Assembly (NCBI RefSeq): GCF_965229915.1
Contig: NZ_CBDDJZ010000002.1
Span: 1-64,000 of the forward strand
Direction of reading: 5' to 3'
DNA: 64,000 nucleotides
Source: Marinoscillum sp965229915
GTDB lineage: Bacteria > Bacteroidota > Bacteroidia > Cytophagales > Cyclobacteriaceae
How positions within the stretch are numbered: the stretch's first letter is position 1; the number at the start of each line of letters is the position of its first letter. Below, piece by piece: positions 34,381 to 44,230 of this stretch. A program made the translations under genes and the position numbers. The notes beneath the pieces are model-generated. The model worked only from the letters and a program-made list of their open reading frames with translations, ran no database searches and was not told where the DNA came from.

Positions 34381-36261
34381 ATGGCAGATGTACAATACAC
34401 GGAAGATAGTATTAAATCGCTGGACTGGAAAGAGCACATCAGGTTGCGGCCTGGTATGTATATCGGTAAGCTCGGTGACGGTTCCGCTCATGATGATGGT
34501 ATCTATGTTCTGGTAAAAGAAGTAATCGATAATAGTATAGATGAGCACATGATGGGGCATGGTAAAACCATCAACATCAAAGTGACGGACCATCGGGTGG
34601 AAGTGCGTGATTATGGACGAGGTATACCTTTAGGTAAGGTCGTGGATTGTGTGAGTAAAATAAACACTGGTGGTAAATACGACTCGGGTGCTTTTCAGAA
34701 ATCCGTTGGTTTGAATGGTGTCGGTACCAAGGCAGTAAATGCGCTTAGTACTTATTTTAAGGTACAGTCTTTCCGTGATGGAGAAACCAAAGTAGCGGAA
34801 TTTGAAAGAGGTGTGATCACTAACGACGCGAAGATTGCGAAGACTACTGAGCGCAATGGTACAGCCATTTCATTTGAGCCGGATGATACGGTATTTAAGA
34901 ACTATCACTTTATCCCTGAGTATTTAGATAATCTACTTTGGAATTATGCTTTCCTCAATGCTGGACTAACCATCAATTTCAATGGCAACAAGTACCATTC
35001 GGAAAATGGTTTACTTGATCTGCTGAAGCGAAAGACCGATGAAGAAGCGATAAGATATCCTATCATCCATCTAAAGGGAGAAGATATCGAGGTAGCACTT
35101 ACTCACGCTAACCAGTATGGTGAGGAGTATTATTCCTTCGTCAATGGTCAGCACACCACTCAGGGAGGTACACACCTGGCAGCATTGAGAGAATCCATCG
35201 TGCGAACGCTCAGAGATTTCTATGGTAAGAATTTTGATGCGGCGGATGTGCGCGCATCCATTGTTGGAGCCATTGCTGTGAGAGTACAAGAGCCTGTATT
35301 TGAAAGTCAGACCAAAACCAAGCTAGGTTCACAAAACGTAGCTCCAGAGGGGCCAACCATGCGAACGTTTGTCAATGATTTCATTAAGACGGATCTTGAT
35401 AATTTCCTTCACCGGAATAGTGAAGTGGCAGATGCACTTCTGAAAAGAATTTTACAGTCGGAGCGAGAGCGTAAGGAAATCGCCGGGATCAAAAAGCTTG
35501 CAAACGAACGAGCTAAAAAAGCCAATCTGCACAATAAGAAACTAAGGGACTGCCGCATTCACCTGGATGACAAGAAAGGTGATGATGAAGTGAAGGAGCG
35601 TACCATGATTTTCATCACAGAGGGTGATAGTGCCAGCGGTTCGATCACCAAGTCACGTGATGTGCAGACTCAGGCAGTTTTCAGTTTGCGTGGAAAGCCG
35701 TTCAACTGTTTTGGCCAGACCAAGAAGGTGGTTTACGAAAACGAAGAATTTAACCTGCTTCAGCATGCTTTGAATATAGAAGATGGACTGGAAGGATTGC
35801 GTTACAGCAAAATAGTCATCGCCACGGATGCCGATGTAGATGGTATGCACATTCGATTGCTCATGCTGACTTATTTTCTGCAGTTCTTTCCTGAGCTCGT
35901 GAGAAACAACCATGTGTATATCCTGGATACTCCACTATTCCGAGTGAGAAACAAGAAAGAAACCATTTACTGCTATTCGGATGAAGAGCGTGTCAACGCC
36001 ATTCAGAAGCTCGGCAACAAGCCTGAGATCACCCGATTCAAAGGTTTGGGTGAGATATCTCCAGAGGAGTTTGGAGGGTTCATCGGTGAGAACATCCGAC
36101 TGGAGCCAGTGATATTACAGCCAGAGACTAAAATCAAGGATTTGTTGCGGTTTTACATGGGCAAAAACACTCCAGACAGACAAGAGTTTATTATCGATAA
36201 GCTGCGTGTAGAGAAGGATCTCATCAAAGAGGGTGAGAAGTCTGAATTAGCAGAGATCTAA
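34381..36261 (+). CDS. parE: DNA topoisomerase IV subunit B
   Basis: 626 aa. GHKL ATPase motifs (EVIDNSIDEHMMG, DYGRGIPLG, GLNGVGTKAVNALS), transducer domain, then TOPRIM with the catalytic Glu in FITEGDSASGS and DADVDG, and the C-terminal RFKGLGEI block. Length and motifs fit ParE, and parC is downstream on the same strand. With ParC it decatenates daughter chromosomes. Confidence 0.95.
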   Translation: MADVQYTEDSIKSLDWKEHIRLRPGMYIGKLGDGSAHDDGIYVLVKEVIDNSIDEHMMGHGKTINIKVTDHRVEVRDYGRGIPLGKVVDCVSKINTGGKYDSGAFQKSVGLNGVGTKAVNALSTYFKVQSFRDGETKVAEFERGVITNDAKIAKTTERNGTAISFEPDDTVFKNYHFIPEYLDNLLWNYAFLNAGLTINFNGNKYHSENGLLDLLKRKTDEEAIRYPIIHLKGEDIEVALTHANQYGEEYYSFVNGQHTTQGGTHLAALRESIVRTLRDFYGKNFDAADVRASIVGAIAVRVQEPVFESQTKTKLGSQNVAPEGPTMRTFVNDFIKTDLDNFLHRNSEVADALLKRILQSERERKEIAGIKKLANERAKKANLHNKKLRDCRIHLDDKKGDDEVKERTMIFITEGDSASGSITKSRDVQTQAVFSLRGKPFNCFGQTKKVVYENEEFNLLQHALNIEDGLEGLRYSKIVIATDADVDGMHIRLLMLTYFLQFFPELVRNNHVYILDTPLFRVRNKKETIYCYSDEERVNAIQKLGNKPEITRFKGLGEISPEEFGGFIGENIRLEPVILQPETKIKDLLRFYMGKNTPDRQEFIIDKLRVEKDLIKEGEKSELAEI

Positions 36262-36278
36262 CATTAACCCAATACCCT

Positions 36279-37496
36279 ATGAAAAATTACTATTCAACCC
36301 TGTTACTACTTGCCGGGGTTTTATGCTTTAGTTCATGTAGTACGGATGATCCAGGACCAGAAAAGCCCATCGCTAGTCCAAGTACACTAGTAAGTGTAGA
36401 GCCCATCGTCACTTGGTCTCCTGGTGATATCAAAGGCTTTTTAAGTGGTACGCCAGTTGGTACTTTCATCGATTTGGACGCCTCTCAATACAGCGTAGAA
36501 GTCAGCAGAATCACTTACATGACGGACTATCAGGGCGATTCTATCGAAGCTTCAGCAATGGTGATGGTGCCAATCGCTGATAAGCCGGTACCAACTGTCA
36601 GCTTTCAGCATGGAACGATTGCATCGGATGCGGAGGCTCCTACCAATCTGGCTCAGACCAATGTGCAGATCGTACTCCTCAATCTGTTGGCGACTACAGG
36701 TGTTACAGTAGTAGTTCCAGATTTCATCGGATTTGGCTCATCGGTTGACGTGATGCATCCATATTATGTGGAAGACCTCACAGCCACCTCCATTGTGAAT
36801 GCTATCTATGCCTCGAGAGAAGTAGCCGAAGAGGCGGAAGCTGAGTTGAATAATGAACTGTACCTGGCGGGATATTCCCAGGGAGGATATGCGACCATGA
36901 CGGCACATAAGTATTATGAAGTGTCAGGGATGGACTTTTATGAACTACAGGCTTCCTTCCCGTCTTCTGGAGGTTATGACATCAAGTCATTTCAGGAATA
37001 CTTCTGGGGTTTGGAAACCTATGATAACCCGTTTTTCCTGGCTTTTGTAGCCAATGCTTACAAAGTGACTTATGATTGGGAGCAATCACTAGACATCATG
37101 TTTCAGGAGCCGTATGCGACCAATATCCCGTCATATTTTGATGGGTCGAAATCAGGTGGTCAGATCAATTCCTTACTGACGACCAATATTGCTGATTTGT
37201 TACAAGCAGATATTTTGGCCAATGTAGATGATGAACAGTACAGTTTTCTTGTAGATGCTTTGGTGGATAATAGCCCTATTGATTTCGTGCCTCAAATCCC
37301 AATGCATATGTTTCATGGTGATGCGGATGTTACCGTTCCATACCAGAATTCTGTAGAAGTGTACGACCATTTCATTGCCAATGGAGCTTCGGCCGATGTA
37401 GTAACATTCACGACGTTAGAGGGTGGAACGCATTACACAGGGTTTGCACCTTATGTTTTCACTCTGTACACAGAACTTCAAACCTTGAAAGAATAA
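36279..37496 (+). CDS. Alpha/beta hydrolase lipoprotein (secretory lipase-like)
   Basis: 405 aa. Lipobox FSSCS (Cys20) indicates a lipoprotein exported to the envelope. Alpha/beta hydrolase triad: nucleophile Ser in GYSQGGYA, Asp in HGDADVTVPY and His in GGTHYTG. Possible secretory lipase or peptidase; substrate unknown. It starts 17 bp after parE and its stop overlaps the next start, so it sits inside the parE-parC operon. Confidence 0.85.
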   Translation: MKNYYSTLLLLAGVLCFSSCSTDDPGPEKPIASPSTLVSVEPIVTWSPGDIKGFLSGTPVGTFIDLDASQYSVEVSRITYMTDYQGDSIEASAMVMVPIADKPVPTVSFQHGTIASDAEAPTNLAQTNVQIVLLNLLATTGVTVVVPDFIGFGSSVDVMHPYYVEDLTATSIVNAIYASREVAEEAEAELNNELYLAGYSQGGYATMTAHKYYEVSGMDFYELQASFPSSGGYDIKSFQEYFWGLETYDNPFFLAFVANAYKVTYDWEQSLDIMFQEPYATNIPSYFDGSKSGGQINSLLTTNIADLLQADILANVDDEQYSFLVDALVDNSPIDFVPQIPMHMFHGDADVTVPYQNSVEVYDHFIANGASADVVTFTTLEGGTHYTGFAPYVFTLYTELQTLKE

Positions 37497-38479
37497 TGCG
37501 AAAAGCACTATTTACAGGATGCCTGGTCATATTCAGTATTGCAGCGCTAGCTCAGTACAATAGAGAAAATCCGTTAGTTCATACTTATTCCATTGTAGCC
37601 ATGGATACGGCTACTGGAGATATCGGTGTAGCCGTGCAGTCTCATTGGTTCTCAGTAGGTACTGTAGTAGCCTGGGCAGAATCAGGAGTAGGCGCAGTAG
37701 CCACTCAGTCATTCTCCAATCCGGCGTTTGGTCCCCAGGGACTGCAACTCATGAAAACGGGGTTGGATGCAGAGGCCACACTCCAGGCATTGCTAGCAAG
37801 CGATGAGGGAAGAGAATACCGACAAGTAGGCGTAATTGATGTGTCTGGCAAGACAGCCTCTCACACAGGAGCGAAGAACATCAAAGAAGCAGGCCATGTG
37901 GTGGGTGACTACTATGCGGTGCAAGCCAATCTAATGGAAAACAACACCGTCTGGCAAGCTATGGCCGATTCCTTTGAAGGGTCGGCGGGAGAGCCTCTGG
38001 CGGAGCGAATGCTTAAAGCGCTGGAGGCAGCGCAGACTGAAGGTGGAGATATCAGAGGAAAGCAGTCTGCAGCCTTAGTAGTGGTGTCTGGTACACCGAC
38101 TGGTAAAAGTTGGATTGACCGAAAGGTGGATTTACGTGTAGATGATCATGAAAATCCATTGCAGGAGCTTCGTAGGCTGTGGAAAGTACATCAAGCATAT
38201 GAATATATGAATGCCGGCGATGTGGCGGTGGAAGCCGGTGATTTTGAAAGGGCCGGTGAACTATACCAGTCAGCTGAGACCATGTTTCCCAATAACCTGG
38301 AGATGCAATACTGGCATGCCATTAATCTGGCAAATGTTGGTAATCTGAAAGAAGCACTGCCCATGTTCAAAAGTGTTTTTAGTAAGAATCCAAAGTGGAA
38401 AAAACTTACTCCACGATTGATTGATAACGGAATGCTGAGCGTCTCAGAAGGGGACTTGAAGCAGATAATGAAACAATGA
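37496..38479 (+). CDS. DUF1028 family (Ntn-hydrolase-like) exported protein with TPR-like tail
   Basis: 327 aa. Signal peptide to about residue 19 (AALAQ). DUF1028 domain: TYSIVAMDTATGDIGVAVQS, SQSFSNPAFGPQGL and GKQSAALVVV. The C-terminal ~100 residues form helical repeats (EYMNAGDVAVEAGDFERAGE). DUF1028 has an Ntn-hydrolase-like fold; relatives are proposed amidohydrolases, but the activity here is unknown. One-base overlap with the preceding gene (TAATG). Confidence 0.8.
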   Translation: MRKALFTGCLVIFSIAALAQYNRENPLVHTYSIVAMDTATGDIGVAVQSHWFSVGTVVAWAESGVGAVATQSFSNPAFGPQGLQLMKTGLDAEATLQALLASDEGREYRQVGVIDVSGKTASHTGAKNIKEAGHVVGDYYAVQANLMENNTVWQAMADSFEGSAGEPLAERMLKALEAAQTEGGDIRGKQSAALVVVSGTPTGKSWIDRKVDLRVDDHENPLQELRRLWKVHQAYEYMNAGDVAVEAGDFERAGELYQSAETMFPNNLEMQYWHAINLANVGNLKEALPMFKSVFSKNPKWKKLTPRLIDNGMLSVSEGDLKQIMKQ

Positions 38480-38973
38480 AGCGGAGAGAAAAGACCTTAT
38501 CGACCAAATGGTTCAAGTCGTATCGCGTGTTTGTCATAGCGATGGCTGGCGCATTTGTGTTGATGCAGGCTTTGGTTCATTTACGGAATTCCAGTATCTG
38601 GATTGCGATACCATTTACCCTTCTTTATGTATTCTTCATATGGAAGTATTGGTATCCATCGTTTATGGATTTCGTCCGCAATTTTTATCAGATCAGTTAC
38701 GATCATGAAAACCTCTACATCGACGAGGGGAGCAATGAGCTGGTTATTTCCTTTGATCGAATCAAGCATGTGGAGTTGGTCTCATTTGATGGCATTTATA
38801 AGTTTGAGACATTTGATAACAGTGTTTATTACTGTAAACCATCGGCCTGGTACCCATTCAATTATTCAAAAGTGGATGGGGAGTTAGACAAGATTAGAGT
38901 ATTGATTAAGAAATATAAACAGAAGTTTTGGGCAGAGCAGGAGCAAACCAATGCTTTGCCAAGCAACAATTGA
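38476..38973 (+). CDS. Membrane protein with PH-like domain, unknown function
   Basis: 165 aa. Two TM helices (about 14-33 and 38-57) followed by a soluble domain of beta strands (DHENLYIDEGSNELVISFDRI) reminiscent of bacterial PH-like (bPH2) domains. Overlaps the DUF1028 gene by 4 bp and lies 7 bp before parC. Confidence 0.6.
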   Translation: MKRREKTLSTKWFKSYRVFVIAMAGAFVLMQALVHLRNSSIWIAIPFTLLYVFFIWKYWYPSFMDFVRNFYQISYDHENLYIDEGSNELVISFDRIKHVELVSFDGIYKFETFDNSVYYCKPSAWYPFNYSKVDGELDKIRVLIKKYKQKFWAEQEQTNALPSNN

Positions 38974-38980
38974 GTTTTAA

Positions 38981-41620
38981 ATGAGCGAGGAGAATAACAT
39001 CAGCCAAGAAGAAGAATTGCATGGTTCCACGCCAGTGTCAGGAATGTATGAAAACTGGTTTCTGGACTATGCCTCTTATGTGATTTTAGAACGTGCCGTC
39101 CCGGCAGTGGGTGACGGGTTCAAGCCTGTACAGCGAAGAATCCTGCATGCCATGAAGGAAATGGATGATGGCCGATTCAACAAGGTAGCTAACATTATTG
39201 GTAGCACGATGCAATATCACCCACACGGTGATGCTTCCATTGGAGATGCCATTGTCAATCTTGGGCAAAAAGATCTTTTGATCGAGACCCAGGGAAACTG
39301 GGGAGATGTGCGGACCGGCGACAGTGCAGCAGCATCAAGATATATCGAGGCACGTCTATCCAAGTTTGCCCTGGATGTGGTGTACAACCCACAAACCACC
39401 GAATGGCAGCTTTCATATGATGGACGAAAAAAAGAACCGGTTACATTCCCGGTTAAATTTCCACTCTTGCTTGCTCAGGGAGTGGAAGGTATCGCGGTGG
39501 GGCTGTCTACGAAAGTGCTCCCGCACAACTTCTGTGAGATCATTGAGGGAGCCATCAATATCCTAAAAGGTAAGAAAGTAAAGCTTTATCCCGACTTCCT
39601 GACTGGTGGCAAGGTGGATGTTAGCGATTACAATGATGGCAAGCGTGGTGGTAAAGTGCGTGTTCGTGCGGTGATCGAGGAGCTTGATTCGAAGACGCTC
39701 GTGATCAAAGATATTCCCTATGGGACCACCACTACGTCGGTTATAGAGTCCATCATCAAAGCCAATGATAAGGGCAAGATCAAGATCAAGAAGGTAATTG
39801 ATAATACCGCTAAGGACATTGAGATCCAGGTACAATTAGCCCCCAATACCTCACCAGATATAACGATTGATGCGCTATATGCTTTCACAGACTGTGAAGT
39901 GTCCATTTCGCCCAATGCGTGCATCATCAAGGATGACAAACCACAGTTTTTAGGAGTTTCAGAGATCCTCCATCACTCTGTAGAGCAGACGGTTGATCTG
40001 CTCAAGCAAGAGTTGGAGATCAAGAAGGCCGAGCTGATGGAGAAGATCCTTTTCTCTTCTTTGGAGAAGATTTTCATTGAAAACCGAATCTATCGGGACA
40101 TTGAAGAATGTGAAACCTGGGAAGCGGTGTTGGAAACAATCGATAAAGGCCTGGATCCTTACAAACCCGACTTTTACAGGGAAATCACTACGGATGACAT
40201 AGTACGACTAACTGAGATTCGGATTAAGCGTATTTCGAAGTTTGATGCATTCAAGGCGGACGAGTTGATGCGCAAGCTGGAAGAGGAACTTAAAGAGACT
40301 GAACACAACCTGGCGAATCTCACTGAGTTTGCCATAGCCTACTATCAAAAGCTCCTTGATAAATACGGAAAAGGCAAGGAGCGCAAAACGGAAATTGCCA
40401 ACTTTGAGACGATCGCAGCAACTGTGGTGGCAGCTAACAATGCTAAGCTCTACGTGAATCGGGAAGATGGCTTCATTGGGTATGGCATCAAGAAGGATGA
40501 GTTTGTCTGCGACTGCTCAGATATCGACGATATTATTGTTTTCAGAAGGGATGGTATCTGTCAGGTGACCCGGATTCAAGACAAAGTGTTTGTAGGCAAG
40601 AATATCATCCATGTTGGGGTCTTTAACAAAGGAGATGAACGCATGGTCTACAACATGGCTTATGTAGATGCTAAAAGTGGGCGAAGCATGGTCAAGCGTT
40701 TTCAGGTACTGTCTGTGACAAGAGACCGGGAGTATGACCTGACCAAAGGAGCGAAAGGCTCTAAAGTGCTTTACTTCACTGCCAATCCAAACGGTGAGGC
40801 AGAGACCTGTACGGTTTATCTGACGGCATCCTCTAAAGCGCGTAAAAAAGTATTCGATTTTGACTTTTCTGAGATCGAGATCAAAGGCCGTGGAGCTGGA
40901 GGAAACATCCTCACGAAGTATCCTGTCCGCAAAATTCAACTTAAATCTGCCGGGGTGTCAACACTTGGTGGTGTGGATATCTGGTACGATGAGATCGTAG
41001 GTCGATTGAACCGTGATGAACGGGGCACCTATCTTGGTAACTTCAATGCAGAAGATCAGGTCATCGTGTTTTACAAAGAAGGCAGCTACGAGCTGACCAG
41101 TTTTGAACTGACCAATCGATACGAGCAGAATCAGATTCTATCATTGACTAAGTTTGAAGCCAGCAAGCCAATCAATGCCATTCACTATGATGGGGAGAAT
41201 AAAACCTACTATGTAAAACGATTCATGGTGGAAACAACTACTGCCAATAAGCGATTTGGGTTTATCTCAGAGGCGAAAGGCTCCAAACTCATTTATGCAT
41301 CCAACTCTGACCATACTACAGTGGAAGTGGTCTATAAAGACGGCCGCAAAAAAGAAACGAAAGAAATGGACCTGGCCGAAGTGATCGATGTGAAAGGCTG
41401 GAAGGCTATTGGCAATAAGTGTCCAGTTCAGAATGTACAAGAAGCATCTATGGTGAAGTCTGACAGTGATGAATCTGATCCTGAACCGAAAGAATCTTCA
41501 GATGTGAGTGACAAAAAGATTGACATTACCAGTCTGAAAGAGTCCATTAAGCATGAGGTGGAAGAGGAAGACAATCAGATGGATTTGTTTGGTAGAGGTA
41601 AGAAGAAAGAAGAAGACTAA
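38981..41620 (+). CDS. parC: DNA topoisomerase IV subunit A
   Basis: 879 aa. Winged-helix domain with the active-site Tyr121 in SRYIEARLSKFA (the Tyr forms the 5'-phosphotyrosine link), QYHPHGDASIGDA upstream, coiled-coil gate and a C-terminal beta-pinwheel whose GQRR-type box is degenerate. The tail is acidic then basic (DEEDNQM, RGKKKEED). The domains match Bacteroidota ParC. Operon partner of parE, separated by three other genes. Confidence 0.95.
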   Translation: MSEENNISQEEELHGSTPVSGMYENWFLDYASYVILERAVPAVGDGFKPVQRRILHAMKEMDDGRFNKVANIIGSTMQYHPHGDASIGDAIVNLGQKDLLIETQGNWGDVRTGDSAAASRYIEARLSKFALDVVYNPQTTEWQLSYDGRKKEPVTFPVKFPLLLAQGVEGIAVGLSTKVLPHNFCEIIEGAINILKGKKVKLYPDFLTGGKVDVSDYNDGKRGGKVRVRAVIEELDSKTLVIKDIPYGTTTTSVIESIIKANDKGKIKIKKVIDNTAKDIEIQVQLAPNTSPDITIDALYAFTDCEVSISPNACIIKDDKPQFLGVSEILHHSVEQTVDLLKQELEIKKAELMEKILFSSLEKIFIENRIYRDIEECETWEAVLETIDKGLDPYKPDFYREITTDDIVRLTEIRIKRISKFDAFKADELMRKLEEELKETEHNLANLTEFAIAYYQKLLDKYGKGKERKTEIANFETIAATVVAANNAKLYVNREDGFIGYGIKKDEFVCDCSDIDDIIVFRRDGICQVTRIQDKVFVGKNIIHVGVFNKGDERMVYNMAYVDAKSGRSMVKRFQVLSVTRDREYDLTKGAKGSKVLYFTANPNGEAETCTVYLTASSKARKKVFDFDFSEIEIKGRGAGGNILTKYPVRKIQLKSAGVSTLGGVDIWYDEIVGRLNRDERGTYLGNFNAEDQVIVFYKEGSYELTSFELTNRYEQNQILSLTKFEASKPINAIHYDGENKTYYVKRFMVETTTANKRFGFISEAKGSKLIYASNSDHTTVEVVYKDGRKKETKEMDLAEVIDVKGWKAIGNKCPVQNVQEASMVKSDSDESDPEPKESSDVSDKKIDITSLKESIKHEVEEEDNQMDLFGRGKKKEED

Positions 41621-41647
41621 TGCAGCGATCTTTCCGTTGACTTAGAA

Positions 41648-42277
41648 ATGATTCGAATCATCAAGATAGTAGGAATAGTCATCACCGCTGTAGGTTTGTT
41701 AGTGCTAGGGCTGAACTTCTGGATCGTCTCTTCCACGCAGGATCAGATCTATTATAGCCTAAACGATGTGCCACCAAAGCGGGTGGCACTTTTGTTGGGT
41801 ACGAGCAAGCGAACTGTGGAAGGAGGGACTAACAAATACTTCAAGGAAAGAATGGAGGCGGCTGCTGAGCTTTTTCACCGTGGAGTGATCAAGCATATCA
41901 TAGTGAGTGGAGATAACCGCACGGTTTACTACAATGAACCTCGTGACATGCTCAACGCCCTGAAAGAATTAGGTGTGCCAGAAGGTGCTATTACATTGGA
42001 TTACGCGGGGTTTAGGACACTGGACAGTGTGGTTCGAGCCAAAGAGGTCTTTGGACAGGATGACCTAATGATCATTACCCAGGATTTTCACTGCTACCGC
42101 GCTCTTTTCATTGCCAACTATCACGGACTAAATGCAGTGGCCTACTCAGCAGACAACAAGGATGAGCTGCCTTACATGCTAGCAATCAGAGAAATACTGG
42201 CCAGATCCAAAGCTGTTTTTGATCTGTATGTATTTGACGAAAAACCCAAATTTCTGGGAGAGGAAGAAGGAATTTAA
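41648..42277 (+). CDS. SanA/ElyC-like DUF218 membrane protein
   Basis: 209 aa. N-terminal TM helix (5-28) and a DUF218 domain (VALLLGTSKRTVEGGTNKYFKERMEAAAEL, ITQDFHCYRALFIA, AYSADN). E. coli SanA and ElyC of this family affect envelope barrier function and peptidoglycan/enterobacterial antigen metabolism; the role here is inferred. Converges with the Hpt gene with a 4-bp overlap. Confidence 0.88.
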   Translation: MIRIIKIVGIVITAVGLLVLGLNFWIVSSTQDQIYYSLNDVPPKRVALLLGTSKRTVEGGTNKYFKERMEAAAELFHRGVIKHIIVSGDNRTVYYNEPRDMLNALKELGVPEGAITLDYAGFRTLDSVVRAKEVFGQDDLMIITQDFHCYRALFIANYHGLNAVAYSADNKDELPYMLAIREILARSKAVFDLYVFDEKPKFLGEEEGI

Positions 42278-42588
42278 AGCCCGTATTCTTTCTTCATGGC
42301 TACCACAGCTTCCAGGCATTCTTTTTCTATCGCCTCAATTTGTTCCATAGTGGCAGAGCTTCCATTATCCTGTATATCAATGGCTGTCTGAAGTGTTTGC
42401 ATTTCCAGCATTTGCAAGGAAGGCTTCAGTTGATGTGCAAGCTTTTGCAAACCATCAGAATCATCCTTTTCGTAGGCATTTTTAAGGTTGGTGACGATAT
42501 TTGCTGTGTTGTTTTCAAAAGTTGATATGAACTGTTGCACAAAGTCCATATCTCCATCGCTGATTGAATTCAAATAAGAAAAATCCAT
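42274..42588 (-). CDS. Orphan histidine phosphotransfer (Hpt) domain protein
   Basis: 104 aa, a single Hpt four-helix domain. The phospho-acceptor motif is LAHQLKPSLQML, with the His of HQLKP. It passes phosphate between response regulators and hybrid kinases; no kinase or regulator is encoded in the window. Confidence 0.85.
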   Translation of the reverse strand: MDFSYLNSISDGDMDFVQQFISTFENNTANIVTNLKNAYEKDDSDGLQKLAHQLKPSLQMLEMQTLQTAIDIQDNGSSATMEQIEAIEKECLEAVVAMKKEYGL

Positions 42589-42642
42589 AAGATTGTTCGA
42601 ATTGTCTAGTTAAAATTAACTTAGTCCATCATTAATCATAGC

Positions 42643-43620
42643 ATGAAGCGAATTTTTATTTACCTCCCCATTATCCTTTTGGTTGCTTTCATCGGATTTT
42701 TCTTTTGGGGATCGGCCGGATCGCTAGATTCTGATCAATTGGATTCGAAGATAGTGTATCATCCCAACTATAAGAAATCAAAAGATACACTTCGTGTCAT
42801 GACTTTTAATCTGGGCTACTTGTCGGGGATGACCAATAACTTACCCATTGATCGGGACGAGCAATTATTTGAAGATAATCTCCAAAAAACTCAGTCGCTT
42901 TTAAACACCTACTCACCAGATGTGATCGGATTTCAGGAAATCGATTTTGCAGCAGATCGATCATTTGGCTATAATCAACTAGATAGTTTGGCTCAGGGGT
43001 ATGCGACTGCTTACCGATCTGTCAACTGGGACAAAACCTATGTTCCATTTCCGTATTGGCCGTTTTCAAGGCATTTTGGCAGAATGTTGTCAGGTCAGGC
43101 GATATTATCAAAATATGAGTTGACGGAGATCGAAACGATCACTTTGGAGAAACCACTGAACGCCAGTTTCCTCTACAATCGCTTTTATCTGGATCGGTTG
43201 ATACAGATCGTTAAGTTACGCTTAGATAGTACTGAAGTGATCCTTATGAATGTGCATCTGGAAGCTTTTGACAAGGAGACAAGATTGCTGCATGGGAAAG
43301 TAGTGGTTGATTTGTTTGAAAAATATGCTGACCGATATCCTGTGTTGATTATCGGTGACTTCAATAGTGAACCTGACTACCTGGATGATAGTGACGTGAT
43401 GGAAATGATCCTTTCGGCGAATGGGATAGCTTCGGCCATTTCTCAGGAGAATTATGAGGCTAAATCGACTACTACCTTTCCTAGTAGCGAACCATCCAAA
43501 ATGATCGATTACCTTCTTTACAACCCCAAATACCTTCAGGTGGTTGAGTCCAATGTCATTCAGGAGGCAGGAGAAATATCAGATCACCTGCCGGTCTTAT
43601 CTAAGTTTGTACTTAGATAG
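42643..43620 (+). CDS. Endonuclease/exonuclease/phosphatase family protein, membrane-anchored
   Basis: 325 aa. TM helix at about 5-24, then the EEP fold: TFNLGYLSG, VIGFQEIDF (metal Glu), MNVHLEAFDK, IIGDFNSEP and SDHLPVL (catalytic Asp-His). The extracytoplasmic orientation suggests a phosphodiesterase/sphingomyelinase-like or nuclease role outside the cytoplasm. Confidence 0.88.
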   Translation: MKRIFIYLPIILLVAFIGFFFWGSAGSLDSDQLDSKIVYHPNYKKSKDTLRVMTFNLGYLSGMTNNLPIDRDEQLFEDNLQKTQSLLNTYSPDVIGFQEIDFAADRSFGYNQLDSLAQGYATAYRSVNWDKTYVPFPYWPFSRHFGRMLSGQAILSKYELTEIETITLEKPLNASFLYNRFYLDRLIQIVKLRLDSTEVILMNVHLEAFDKETRLLHGKVVVDLFEKYADRYPVLIIGDFNSEPDYLDDSDVMEMILSANGIASAISQENYEAKSTTTFPSSEPSKMIDYLLYNPKYLQVVESNVIQEAGEISDHLPVLSKFVLR

Positions 43621-43695
43621 TATTTTGATGTAAAATCAATTGTCTAAAACCCCGAATATTTACTAATTTCGAGCCACTTTCCAAAATCAATAACA

Positions 43696-44160
43696 ATGAT
43701 TAAAGAATTCGAAAATCTCAGAGAGGATGAGGTAGAGGTGTTGATCAACGCACCCGTTCATGTAGCTATATTGATCGCTGGTGCCGATGGAAACATCGAT
43801 AAGACAGAGAGAAAAGAGGCTGTAGAAGTAGCTCATAGTAAGCAAGGAAGAGCTCGTGAACAGCTAGTAGATTATTACAAGTTGGTAGGACAGTCATTTG
43901 AAGAGAAATTCAATAAAATGATCGATGAATTGCCGCAAGATGCTGAAGAGCGTAATAAAGTAATCACATCGGAATTGCGTAAGCTCAACTTTATCTTACC
44001 TAAAGTGGATAAGAACTTTGCTGCCAAGCTTTACGCATCTTTAAAAGACCTGGCTAAGAAAATAGCTGAAGCTTCTGGAGGGATTTTGGGTTACTTATCT
44101 GTAAGCTACGAAGAATCCAAGCTGATAGAGCTGCGCATGATCAATGATCCTGACAAGTAA
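43696..44160 (+). CDS. TerB-like helical protein
   Basis: 154 aa, all-helical, with IAGADGNIDKTERK, the acidic metal-type helix-turn of TerB/tellurite-resistance-like domains (ADGxIDxxE). No signal peptide. No other ter genes nearby. Function unclear. Confidence 0.65.
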   Translation: MIKEFENLREDEVEVLINAPVHVAILIAGADGNIDKTERKEAVEVAHSKQGRAREQLVDYYKLVGQSFEEKFNKMIDELPQDAEERNKVITSELRKLNFILPKVDKNFAAKLYASLKDLAKKIAEASGGILGYLSVSYEESKLIELRMINDPDK

Positions 44161-44175
44161 AAAGCACTAAAGAAG

Positions 44176-44226
44176 AATTTATATAGACAAAACCCTGACC
44201 TAAAGTGTCAGGGTTTTTTATTTTAC
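44176..44226 (+). terminator. Terminator module, near-identical to one at 51031
   Basis: AACCCTGAC (44191-44199) pairs with GTCAGGGTT (44207-44215), followed by T residues. The whole 51-bp segment matches 51031-51081 at 48 of 51 positions, including flanks outside the stem. Confidence 0.85.
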
Positions 44227-44230
44227 ACCG

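Noticed and set aside
34381..36261. gyrB identity for the 626-aa type II topoisomerase B subunit
   Set aside because: Length and the parC gene downstream on the same strand favour ParE; gyrA is not nearby.
38476..38973. Shadow ORFs in other frames overlapping the PH-like membrane gene
   Set aside because: Several overlapping frames are open, but only the 165-aa frame has TM helices, operon spacing and overlap with its neighbour.
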